Below are positions 1-5,990 of a DNA stretch of 6,001 nt, one piece after another. The stretch is from Candidatus Methanomethylophilaceae archaeon. GTDB lineage: Archaea > Thermoplasmatota > Thermoplasmata > Methanomassiliicoccales > Methanomethylophilaceae. A program made the position numbers and the translations under genes. Each line of letters opens with the position of its first letter. Position 1 is the stretch's first letter. Under the pieces are notes generated by a model. That model was not told the DNA's origin. It made no database searches and worked only from the letters and a program-made list of their open reading frames with translations. Location of the stretch: contig JAFPVN010000280.1 of assembly GCA_017395275.1 (NCBI GenBank), positions 1 through 6,001 of the forward strand, read 5' to 3'.

Positions 1-20
1 ATAATTGTTATAATTGTAAA
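1..20 (+). promoter_or_regulatory. AT-rich TATA-like block with a short direct repeat (candidate archaeal promoter)
   Basis: Seventeen of the 20 bases are A or T in an otherwise GC-rich window. The octamer ATAATTGT occurs at 1-8 and again at 10-17. The TTATAATT at 8-15 resembles an archaeal TATA box, and at the usual distance it would place transcription start near 36-40, inside the dyad at 27-40. The block is cut by the window edge, so its upstream part (BRE) cannot be judged. It could instead belong to the end of the neighbouring gene's intergenic region. Confidence 0.4.
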
Positions 21-26
21 GTCTGA

Positions 27-40
27 ATGTTCGTGAACAT
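27..40. promoter_or_regulatory. Perfect 14-bp dyad ATGTTC-GT-GAACAT, candidate operator
   Basis: Two 6-bp arms are exact reverse complements around a 2-bp spacer, the form expected of a site for a dimeric winged-helix or helix-turn-helix regulator. It lies where transcription directed by the TATA-like block at 8-15 would begin, a position at which archaeal repressors commonly act. No second copy is visible in the upstream region. A 12-bp match can arise by chance, so the placement is the main argument. Confidence 0.35.
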
Positions 41-244
41 CCGCATAACACGCAATCGTGCAATCACCGCATATCCTTCGGGAAATGACCTTCGACACAA
101 TATAATCGCAGACGATGACAACGGTCCGGCCCGGAACGGGATACTGCTCCGTCCTGAAACAGATACCTCGGACGGCAATCTTACCCGTAGCTTCGTTCCT
201 CGTCGGATTGCTCTGTGTCCGACCATCCTAGAAGTCAGAGAGTC

Positions 245-254
245 TTTTTCTTTT
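245..254 (+). terminator. T-tract (TTTTTCTTTT), possible archaeal-type terminator
   Basis: Nine T in ten bases on the + strand, the only such run in the window. Archaeal RNA polymerase often terminates at U-tracts without a strong hairpin. Here it would end a transcript begun at the left-edge promoter before the large gene. It could equally be a pyrimidine-rich stretch without function. Confidence 0.25.
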
Positions 255-284
255 ACCTACGACCGTTCCGCGAAGTCGCAGAAC

Positions 285-292
285 TAATATAT
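285..292 (+). promoter_or_regulatory. TATA-like element TAATATAT immediately before the large gene
   Basis: Eight consecutive A/T bases lie 7 bases before ATG300, preceded by a purine-containing stretch (AGAAC, 280-284) that could act as a weak BRE. Archaeal TATA boxes centre about 26-27 bases before transcription start, which would put the start near 313-317, at GTG315 rather than before ATG300. If real, the mRNA is leaderless or starts inside the currently longest frame. The same bases overlap the in-frame stop TAA (285-287). Confidence 0.4.
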
Positions 293-299
293 CTACACA

Positions 300-704
300 A
301 TGTGCCAGGTGCAGGTGGCATCGTTCAAGCACAGGCAGCCGTCCGACACTAATCAGTCGGTGCCTGAGACGGAATCCGTACCGGAGACCCACAGTTATCA
401 GGAGAAGCACTTCCAGCCCACGCTGAACGAACCCGTGGTGGAGACCGAGCAGTACACGGAGTACGGTGCCACGGTCAAGCCCGACCCGACCAGGGCCAGG
501 AGCAACCCCACCGTGAAATCGGACGTGACGGAACGTTCCGACCAGCCCGGCGAGGAGGACGTGCTCGCCAAGGACAGGCTTAACCGCAGCCTCCAGGGCA
601 ATTCGGATTCCGGCACCCAGTACTCCACCCCGGACGTTGGTTCCGGAGTGTCATCAGGTTCAGAGGGATACGCGCACACCTATGGCTCCGTGGGGAGCAC
701 CAGC
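300..704 (+). other. N-terminal polar, acidic, probably disordered segment (residues 1-135), predicted cytoplasmic
   Basis: This part of the large protein is rich in Glu, Pro, Thr, Ser, Gln and Asp and has no hydrophobic run that could act as a classical signal peptide. It contains a tandem hexad SVPETE/SVPETH at residues 20-31 (nt 357-392). The two copies differ at synonymous sites, so the repeat is old or selected at protein level. The basic residues K91, R93 and R96 lie on the N-terminal side of the membrane segment, while the C-terminal side begins with E191 and D192. By the positive-inside rule this places the segment in the cytoplasm. I recognise no domain. If translation begins at GTG315 or GTG360, the segment loses 5 or 20 residues. 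Confidence 0.6.
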
Positions 705-3700
705 GCGGCGGCCTCGTCCGCCACTGCGACCGCGGCAGCGACCGCCACTGCAACATCCACGGTGGCCGCCGGAGCGGCATCCGCCGTCGTGGCGGGTGCG
801 GGAGCGGTACTCATCGCCGTGACGCTCATCATCCCGATGGTGCTCGGTGTCCCCTCGGCCATCATATTCGAGGACATAGTCGCCACTGACTCGTCCATCT
901 ACTACAGCATCTACTTCGAGGACTACGAGGAGGGCATGGAACTCTACGTCAGCCTCCACAACAACTTCACCGACCGTACCCATACGGTGGAATCCGAGTC
1001 CTTCTCGTTCGTGGAACGGGATCTGAAACCGAATATGGAGTATACGCTGACGGTGTACGGTTCCATGTCCGCCGTACTGAAGGAGCAGGTCATCAAGACC
1101 AAGCCCAGCACGGACGTGCCGACGCTCACCGTCAACTACTGCGACTACCTGCCCGAGAAGGGCGTGGTGAGCTTCTCGTCCACCATATCCGGGGATACGG
1201 CAGCATGGGGCGACTATAGGGCAGTCCTGTACGCCGAGGATAAGGACGGTGCGGCAGGAGGCATGCGCCAGATAGCATCCGTCATGCTGGAGAGCGTGGA
1301 CACCGAGCAGGAGATAAGGTTCCAGCTGGAGAAGGACGCGTCATACGACGCCACCTTTGCGATCGAGTGCAGCGGACAGGACGGCACCGAGACCCTGTAC
1401 TCCGCACCCATGAAGGTCTACGGCTCACCCTACTTCGGATTCAATGCGGAGTTCGATTCCTCAACCGATGTCCTGAACATCTCCAGCACTGTGTACGATC
1501 CGGACGGGGTGCGTTCGGAGTACTTCGCGATAATCACGGTCACCAACGCATCCGAACCCTCGCAGTCCTACACTGACAGCAGGGACCTCAGCTCCGGAGG
1601 ATGCGAGTTCACCAACGTGTCCAACGGATATACCTTCTACGACTTCGAGGTCAGGTTACAGTGTTACGAGGGCGGACAGTTCGTGGACATAACGGACAGG
1701 TACTTCACATACAGCTCGTACTCCTCGCCAGCGTTCGGCAATGTGAAATACGACTTCGTCCACACATCGTCCGCGGCGACTGGCATGTACGGCGGTACGC
1801 TGACGATAACCTACGACCTTGTGGACCACAACGGCCAGTACACGCAGCTGCATGCGGATCTGGGCGACAAGGCGGGGACCGGATGGGCCCAGAGCCTCAA
1901 CTTCAACAACACCCTCCCGCACGAAATCTCGTTCGATGTTAACGAGGAGGGATGCGGCACCGACCAGCCGCTGACCATCTGGAACGGCGATACGAAACTG
2001 TACGAGGGCACGGTATCCCTTGTCTGCAACGATTCGAGATTCAGCGTCTCCACAGTGGAGACGGCGGAGAACTCCACCGAACAGACGGTCAACAAGGCGA
2101 ATCTCGACCTGTACGCCGACTACTACGATGCGGACAGGGCGTATTCGGGCATAGCCTACACGATCGTCCAGGGTTCGAAGTCCACTGGAGAGATATCGTT
2201 CACTCCGTCCAGAAACGGTGCCACGAGGCTGTCGTTCGACAGCAGCGGATTCGTCAACGGAGCTGCGCAGCTGAACATCACCTACAAAGAGAACGGTACG
2301 GGCAAGGCACTGCCTGCGATCGATGTCAATGTGTATGTCGGACCCACGGCCACCTTGGGTTCGTACTCCTACGACGAATCGGCATCGATTGCGACCGTGA
2401 ACCTCACCATAACCGATCAGTTCAACGCCTGGAGCAACCTCAAGGCCAATCTGGACAGGCAGACAACTACGCCTTCCGGAACGAACAGCATCACCTGCAA
2501 CGGGGCTCCTTTGTCCAACACAGTGACGTCTATCGAGTTCCCCCTGGTCTCGTCCCAGGACGGGAACATGCTCAACACGCCGCTGGTCTTCAGCCTGTGG
2601 ATCATGGGTGACGAGGAGGTCAAAGTGTTCGAATCCGCGGACACGATAACCTTGCCGTTCTCAGACATGGACGGTTATTCGGCGGATGCGAGGGATCCCA
2701 GCACCGGAAGGGGTCTGGACTTCACATTCGACGTATACGACCCGATGAGCCAGTGGTCCAATTACAGCGTAACGGTCACGCAGGGCACCACGCAGCTGTA
2801 CACGGGAGCAGTGGCGCCCGGAGACAATGTGCTGACATTCGGAGACATCCAGTTCGACAACGGTCAGGCGACCCTCGTCCTGACGTGCTCTACCGCATCC
2901 GGAACCAAGACGCTCCTGGACGAGGAAGTCCAAGTATACTTCGGCCCGACGCTGAGCAACGGGAACACGCAGTACTCCGGTACCTCGGCCGGCGGAACGG
3001 TCACCATACCCGTAACCCTGACTCAGCCCAGCCAGTTCGATGCGCAGGGCAGGATCAGACTCTACTACGAGACGCCCAGCGGAGTGGAGGAGGTCACCAG
3101 CAACGAGACCGTGCCGCAAGATAACAACACATACACATTCAATGTGAACGGGGACTTCCTCAACAGGACGCTGTCCATGGACATGGTCGACGGTGCCGGC
3201 AAGCACAGTTCATTAAACACTCTCTCAGTCACGGTACAGTATGCGTACATCTCGCTTGAGAGTCCTCCGGAGCCCACTGATCCCTACGGAACCACCGGAA
3301 GGGGAATACGGCTGACCATCTACGGCGGAGGACTCGACGGCCTGCAGATCAAGGCAAGCGTCCAACAGGGAACGACGGTACTCCGCAGCGACTACAACGT
3401 GCCTACGGGAATGGAGATCCTAGTACCCTTCGACAACGTCACGTTCTCGAACGGTCCCGCGACGCTGTCCTTCAGCTATGGGAACCGTATCTCGATACCC
3501 TTCGCTAACGGGGACGAGGAGATGACCGTGGACGTGTACTACGGACCGGTCATAGAGAGCGTCACCACGGCTTACGACGCATCCACTACGACAGGTACCG
3601 TTACCCTGACGGTGACGGATCCGTTCGACAACATCGTGGGAAAGAACGTACGTCTGACCGTAGCGGGCGCTCCGGGACCCATGGACAGCGAGATGACCAT

Positions 3701-5990
3701 AGGCAGCGGGTCCAACACCGTGACCTTCACGGTACCGTTGGATTCGCCCTACATCAATGCGGATATGTCGGTATCCGTCGTGGACAAGTCTGAAACCGAG
3801 GTCATCGTCTGCCAGCCCTATGGTTACGTACAATTCAAGTATGTCCATCTTGAGAGCTCGGACGCAGTCCCCTCAGGGCCGATGGAAGAGACGATCACGC
3901 TGACGCTCGCAGGGGATGCGAGCCTGTACGATGGTTACCAGGTGACGATCATCCAGGAGATCACCGGTGTAACGATCGTGGAGGACAAACCCATCACATT
4001 CGAACTCGATCCCACTTCCGGCACATATGTATCGACCGTGTCGATGGCTGGGCCCAGTTTCGGAAACGGTCCTGCCGTCCTCACGCTGTCCTGTCTGGAT
4101 GCCGTCAGTGGACAGAGGATCAACATAATAGAAAACAAGGACATACAGGTCTATTACGGGGCCGCATTCAACGACGTGACGGCATCATATGACGCCGATC
4201 AGGGAATCGGTACCCTGACCATAGATTACGAAGACGATTTCGGTGAATGGAACGGTTACTACGGAAAGCTTGCCATCGCAAGCAGCTCCGTGGAGAGCAA
4301 CGAATCCATCGATTCCAACCGCGGTATCATCACGTTCACTATCCCCGTCACGTCACCGCTGATCAACAGAGATATCACGCTGCAGCTGGTGGACGGTCCG
4401 GGAGGGGAGGCGAAGGCCTACGGACCGTACGTACGGTTCGACTACACCGGCTCTACCGTGGCAGATATCGCGTTGTCCTATAACGGAGCGGCAGAGATCG
4501 GAACTGCCAATTTCACGATAGTCGATCCTCAGGGAGCATGGCCCAATTCCCTCACGCTGGCACTGGTCCCGGAGAATAACAAGATCGGGCCGGGCGTGGA
4601 GGCTTCCATATCCAAGAGCGACACCAGTGCGCAGTTCTCCATAGCCACGGATTCGCCGTATCTCAACACCGAGATGTATCTCGTACTGAGGGGAGACACG
4701 GAATACTACAGGAGTACTGCGACCTACACGTTCGACTATGCCGATATAATGGGATTCAATTGGACGATTCTGGAGGATGGTCCGAGTCCCGCCCTCAAGG
4801 GAATAAGCGGAACCGTCCTGGTCTCCGGACCGGAGTCCATGCTCAGCAATTACCAGATACAGATAGACCAGAACGACATCACCATATACTCTGGTACATT
4901 CTCCACCCGCCCGACCGATCGCGATATGACATTCTCGCAATATGCCGTGAACGGTCCCGCAACCGTGCATATCACGGCGACCAGGCAGGGATCCGTGGTT
5001 TCCGCATCCTATGATACCACGATCACCGTGTACACCGGATTGAGCGTAAACAGCATCGACGGAAGGGGAACGGACAATCAGGGCACCGGACAGATCCTAT
5101 ACGACATTACGTACCAGGGCAACCCGGCATACATAGAGGTGAACGTCGGCACCCAGTCGGAGGATTGGAAGCGCGCCACCGGCAGCATCGTCGACGGAAC
5201 CGGTTCGCTGACGATCGATCTGGAGTCCACGAGGGTCTACAACACCTCACTTCCGACAAGGCTGGTCTACGAGGACGGCTCCCTGATCAGCGATACGACA
5301 CCCAACGTGATATTCAAATATGCCAGCATGTCGATCAACACCGTGGATCCGTTGGATCCCGCGCAGGGCAGCAGGGGATTGTCAGCGGTAGGGGTCAACA
5401 TCAACGATCCGCACAGTCTTTGGACGGATTACCGTGCGGTCGTCACCGATAACGTAAGCGGCGATACGTTGTATGATGGAGATTTCATCGTCAATCAGGA
5501 GAACAATATCGCCACCATCATCATCGATACGCAGTTCGAGAACGGTTATGGAACGCTCAGGATATACTGCACCGCTGACGGCGTGGAGGATACAGAGGTG
5601 TACTCAAAGACTGTCGAACTGTACAACGGTCCGACCGTAACCGTGACAGGATCCCCTGTCCTCGACACTTCTGCCGGAAGCAGCACCTTCAGTGCCACCC
5701 TGTACGGACGGTTTAATGAATTCGGTGTTGTGAGTGATGACACTGGAACAGGCAACATGGATCTGATTGCGGTGATAGATCTGAATGAAGGCCGTGTGCT
5801 GTCCACATCATTCTATGATGTCACCAGCCATGTGGTGACGATAGAGTTCAATGATGGCAATTTGGTGAATCATGTCGGTGAGGAGCTGACCCTGAGCATA
5901 TACCAGGTCGAAATTGGGCCTAGCGGCGATACCCCGACCGGTGACGCCATAGCATCCACGACGATCGTGTTTACAGGAAGCGGGAACTGA
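300..5990 (+). CDS. Giant single-pass surface protein with a tandem array of Ig-like/FN3-like modules (adhesin-like, family not recognised)
   Basis: The product has 1,896 residues and no enzymatic motif that I can see. Residues 1-135 are polar and acidic and probably disordered. Residues 136-160 are Ala/Thr/Ser-rich and lead into the only strong hydrophobic segment (about 161-186). Residue 187 to the end is Thr/Ser/Asn/Asp/Tyr/Gly-rich with short alternating hydrophobic stretches typical of beta-sandwich modules. I count about 17 modules: one FN3-like, three related ones, then an A/B array of 13. The non-anchor part past the membrane segment has 20 N-X-S/T sequons, few cysteines, and no C-terminal anchor, LPXTG or PGF-CTERM-like signal. 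Inferred role: a cell-surface stalk or adhesin anchored N-in/C-out. ATG300 is the first ATG after the in-frame stop TAA at 285-287, but it lacks a Shine-Dalgarno sequence. GTG309, GTG315 and GTG360 are alternative starts. Coding status is firm (length, G/C-biased third positions, repeats conserved at protein level); function is inferred from architecture only. Confidence 0.93.
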   Translation: MCQVQVASFKHRQPSDTNQSVPETESVPETHSYQEKHFQPTLNEPVVETEQYTEYGATVKPDPTRARSNPTVKSDVTERSDQPGEEDVLAKDRLNRSLQGNSDSGTQYSTPDVGSGVSSGSEGYAHTYGSVGSTSAAASSATATAAATATATSTVAAGAASAVVAGAGAVLIAVTLIIPMVLGVPSAIIFEDIVATDSSIYYSIYFEDYEEGMELYVSLHNNFTDRTHTVESESFSFVERDLKPNMEYTLTVYGSMSAVLKEQVIKTKPSTDVPTLTVNYCDYLPEKGVVSFSSTISGDTAAWGDYRAVLYAEDKDGAAGGMRQIASVMLESVDTEQEIRFQLEKDASYDATFAIECSGQDGTETLYSAPMKVYGSPYFGFNAEFDSSTDVLNISSTVYDPDGVRSEYFAIITVTNASEPSQSYTDSRDLSSGGCEFTNVSNGYTFYDFEVRLQCYEGGQFVDITDRYFTYSSYSSPAFGNVKYDFVHTSSAATGMYGGTLTITYDLVDHNGQYTQLHADLGDKAGTGWAQSLNFNNTLPHEISFDVNEEGCGTDQPLTIWNGDTKLYEGTVSLVCNDSRFSVSTVETAENSTEQTVNKANLDLYADYYDADRAYSGIAYTIVQGSKSTGEISFTPSRNGATRLSFDSSGFVNGAAQLNITYKENGTGKALPAIDVNVYVGPTATLGSYSYDESASIATVNLTITDQFNAWSNLKANLDRQTTTPSGTNSITCNGAPLSNTVTSIEFPLVSSQDGNMLNTPLVFSLWIMGDEEVKVFESADTITLPFSDMDGYSADARDPSTGRGLDFTFDVYDPMSQWSNYSVTVTQGTTQLYTGAVAPGDNVLTFGDIQFDNGQATLVLTCSTASGTKTLLDEEVQVYFGPTLSNGNTQYSGTSAGGTVTIPVTLTQPSQFDAQGRIRLYYETPSGVEEVTSNETVPQDNNTYTFNVNGDFLNRTLSMDMVDGAGKHSSLNTLSVTVQYAYISLESPPEPTDPYGTTGRGIRLTIYGGGLDGLQIKASVQQGTTVLRSDYNVPTGMEILVPFDNVTFSNGPATLSFSYGNRISIPFANGDEEMTVDVYYGPVIESVTTAYDASTTTGTVTLTVTDPFDNIVGKNVRLTVAGAPGPMDSEMTIGSGSNTVTFTVPLDSPYINADMSVSVVDKSETEVIVCQPYGYVQFKYVHLESSDAVPSGPMEETITLTLAGDASLYDGYQVTIIQEITGVTIVEDKPITFELDPTSGTYVSTVSMAGPSFGNGPAVLTLSCLDAVSGQRINIIENKDIQVYYGAAFNDVTASYDADQGIGTLTIDYEDDFGEWNGYYGKLAIASSSVESNESIDSNRGIITFTIPVTSPLINRDITLQLVDGPGGEAKAYGPYVRFDYTGSTVADIALSYNGAAEIGTANFTIVDPQGAWPNSLTLALVPENNKIGPGVEASISKSDTSAQFSIATDSPYLNTEMYLVLRGDTEYYRSTATYTFDYADIMGFNWTILEDGPSPALKGISGTVLVSGPESMLSNYQIQIDQNDITIYSGTFSTRPTDRDMTFSQYAVNGPATVHITATRQGSVVSASYDTTITVYTGLSVNSIDGRGTDNQGTGQILYDITYQGNPAYIEVNVGTQSEDWKRATGSIVDGTGSLTIDLESTRVYNTSLPTRLVYEDGSLISDTTPNVIFKYASMSINTVDPLDPAQGSRGLSAVGVNINDPHSLWTDYRAVVTDNVSGDTLYDGDFIVNQENNIATIIIDTQFENGYGTLRIYCTADGVEDTEVYSKTVELYNGPTVTVTGSPVLDTSAGSSTFSATLYGRFNEFGVVSDDTGTGNMDLIAVIDLNEGRVLSTSFYDVTSHVVTIEFNDGNLVNHVGEELTLSIYQVEIGPSGDTPTGDAIASTTIVFTGSGN
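705..857 (+). other. Ala/Thr/Ser-rich linker and single transmembrane signal-anchor (residues 136-186)
   Basis: Residues 136-160 are almost entirely Ala, Thr, Ser and Gly. They are followed by a continuous hydrophobic run at about 161-184, which includes the core VLIAVTLIIPMVLGV (170-184). No other segment of the protein is long and hydrophobic enough to span a membrane. Small residues spaced by three (Gly/Ala-rich 158-169) could allow helix packing or dimerisation. There is no signal-peptidase-like or lipobox cysteine site nearby, so I read it as an uncleaved signal-anchor with the N-terminus inside. Cleavage after the helix cannot be excluded. Confidence 0.75.
858..1103 (+). other. FN3-like module directly after the membrane segment (residues 187-268)
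   Basis: The module has the typical end of a fibronectin type III fold: the motif LKPNMEYTLTVYG (242-254) matches the L-x-P-x-x-x-Y-x-x-x-V strand pattern of FN3 domains, and it closes with KTKPS (266-270). Its position next to the membrane fits a spacer that lifts the array off the surface. One N-glycosylation sequon (N222) is present. The assignment comes from pattern reading, not a profile search. Confidence 0.55.
1104..2030 (+). other. Three membrane-proximal beta-sandwich-like modules (residues 269-377, 378-477, 478-577)
   Basis: These modules are more diverged than the array that follows but share its signatures. The first carries the W-x-x-Y element at W303 (AAWGDYRAV) and ends in VYGSP (373-377), the counterpart of the VYYGP end seen downstream. 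The second begins FDSSTDVLNISSTVYDPDG (386-404), like the B-module opening YDAS...TVTDP. The third holds a similar strand GGTLTITYDLVDHNGQY (498-514) and ends near residue 577. Cys435/Cys455 and Cys552/Cys576 lie within single modules and could form disulfides, which is inference. The boundaries are approximate. Confidence 0.5.
2031..5987 (+). repeat. Tandem array of diverged A and B modules (residues 578-1896, order A B A B A B A B B A B A B)
   Basis: Type A modules contain NG-x-A-T-L (FVNGAAQL 651, FDNGQATL 852, FSNGPATL 1049, FGNGPAVL 1254, AVNGPATV 1549, FENGYGTL 1746) and end in V-Y-x-G-P (678, 879, 1079, 1284, 1577, 1774). Type B modules open with Y-D-x-S...G-T-x-x-L-T-V-x-D and carry S-P-x-[IL]-N-x-[DE]-[MI] (SPYINADM 1149, SPLINRDI 1352, SPYLNTEM 1452; weaker forms in the others). 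Several end in an aromatic strand such as VQFKY or VIFKY. Approximate residue ranges are A1 578-682, B1 683-796, A2 797-883, B2 884-987, A3 988-1083, B3 1084-1186, A4 1187-1288, B4 1289-1385, B5 1386-1493, A5 1494-1581, B6 1582-1684, A6 1685-1778, B7 1779-1896. The copies are recognisable in protein but strongly diverged in DNA, so the array is old. The fold is inferred to be Ig-like. Confidence 0.75.
5634..5987 (+). other. C-terminal module B7 with divergent codon usage (residues 1779-1896)
   Basis: This is the last and longest module (118 residues). It keeps a trace of the B signature (NDGNLVNHVGEELTLSIYQ, 1851-1869, compared with SPYINADMSVSV in B3) and ends TIVFTGSGN, followed by TGA. There is no hydrophobic tail, so the C-terminus is free and would be the distal tip of the stalk. 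Between about 5706 and 5870, Asp is GAT in 5 of 6 codons, Asn AAT in 5 of 6 and His CAT in 2 of 2. By contrast, module A2 uses GAC in 7 of 8 Asp codons. Confidence 0.5.

Larger units (their letters stand above)
21..284 (+). other. Non-coding upstream region
   Basis: No convincing gene is seen on either strand. The longest open frames here are under 90 codons, and their products are arginine-rich with irregular composition and no domain or membrane segment. The region holds the dyad at 27-40, a weak TATA-like AATATAAT at 99-106, a 6-bp inverted repeat CCGTCC/GGACGG (149-154/170-175) and the T-tract at 245-254. It may be a long 5' leader or a separate short transcript. Nothing resembles a tRNA, SRP RNA or RNase P RNA. 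Confidence 0.5.

Noticed and set aside
49..83. Small hairpins (CACG-CAAT-CGTG at 49-60 and TCC-TTCG-GGA at 74-83)
   Set aside because: The stems are only 3-4 bp and do not extend, so they are not distinguishable from chance.
112..156. Possible C/D-box small RNA (ACGATGA ... CTGA)
   Set aside because: The C-box-like sequence has C in place of the conserved T. No convincing internal C'/D' pair lies between the boxes, and there is no terminal stem.
27..287. Small + strand open frame upstream of the large gene (86 codons from ATG27)
   Set aside because: Its ATG lies within the dyad, the product is arginine-rich without any domain or membrane segment, there is no ribosome-binding site, and third positions lack the G/C bias of the large gene.
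1952..2611. 219-codon + strand open frame inside the large gene
   Set aside because: It is a shadow frame of GC-rich coding DNA. Its product is rich in Arg, Gln and His with no recognisable domain, while the main frame carries the conserved module motifs here.
4424..4437. Perfect 14-bp palindrome ACCGTACGTACGGT
   Set aside because: It lies inside coding sequence for a B-module end (residues about GPYVRF). A 14-bp palindrome is not improbable in 6 kb, and there is no regulatory context.
4353..4970. 205-codon antisense open frame (and a similar 181-codon one at 2661-3206)
   Set aside because: Both lie fully opposite the main coding frame, have compositions typical of antisense translation (Arg, His, Gly, Val) and show no promoter or domain.
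5634..5990. C-terminal anchor or sorting signal
   Set aside because: No hydrophobic segment, basic tail, LPXTG or PGF-type motif is present before the stop. The protein ends TIVFTGSGN.
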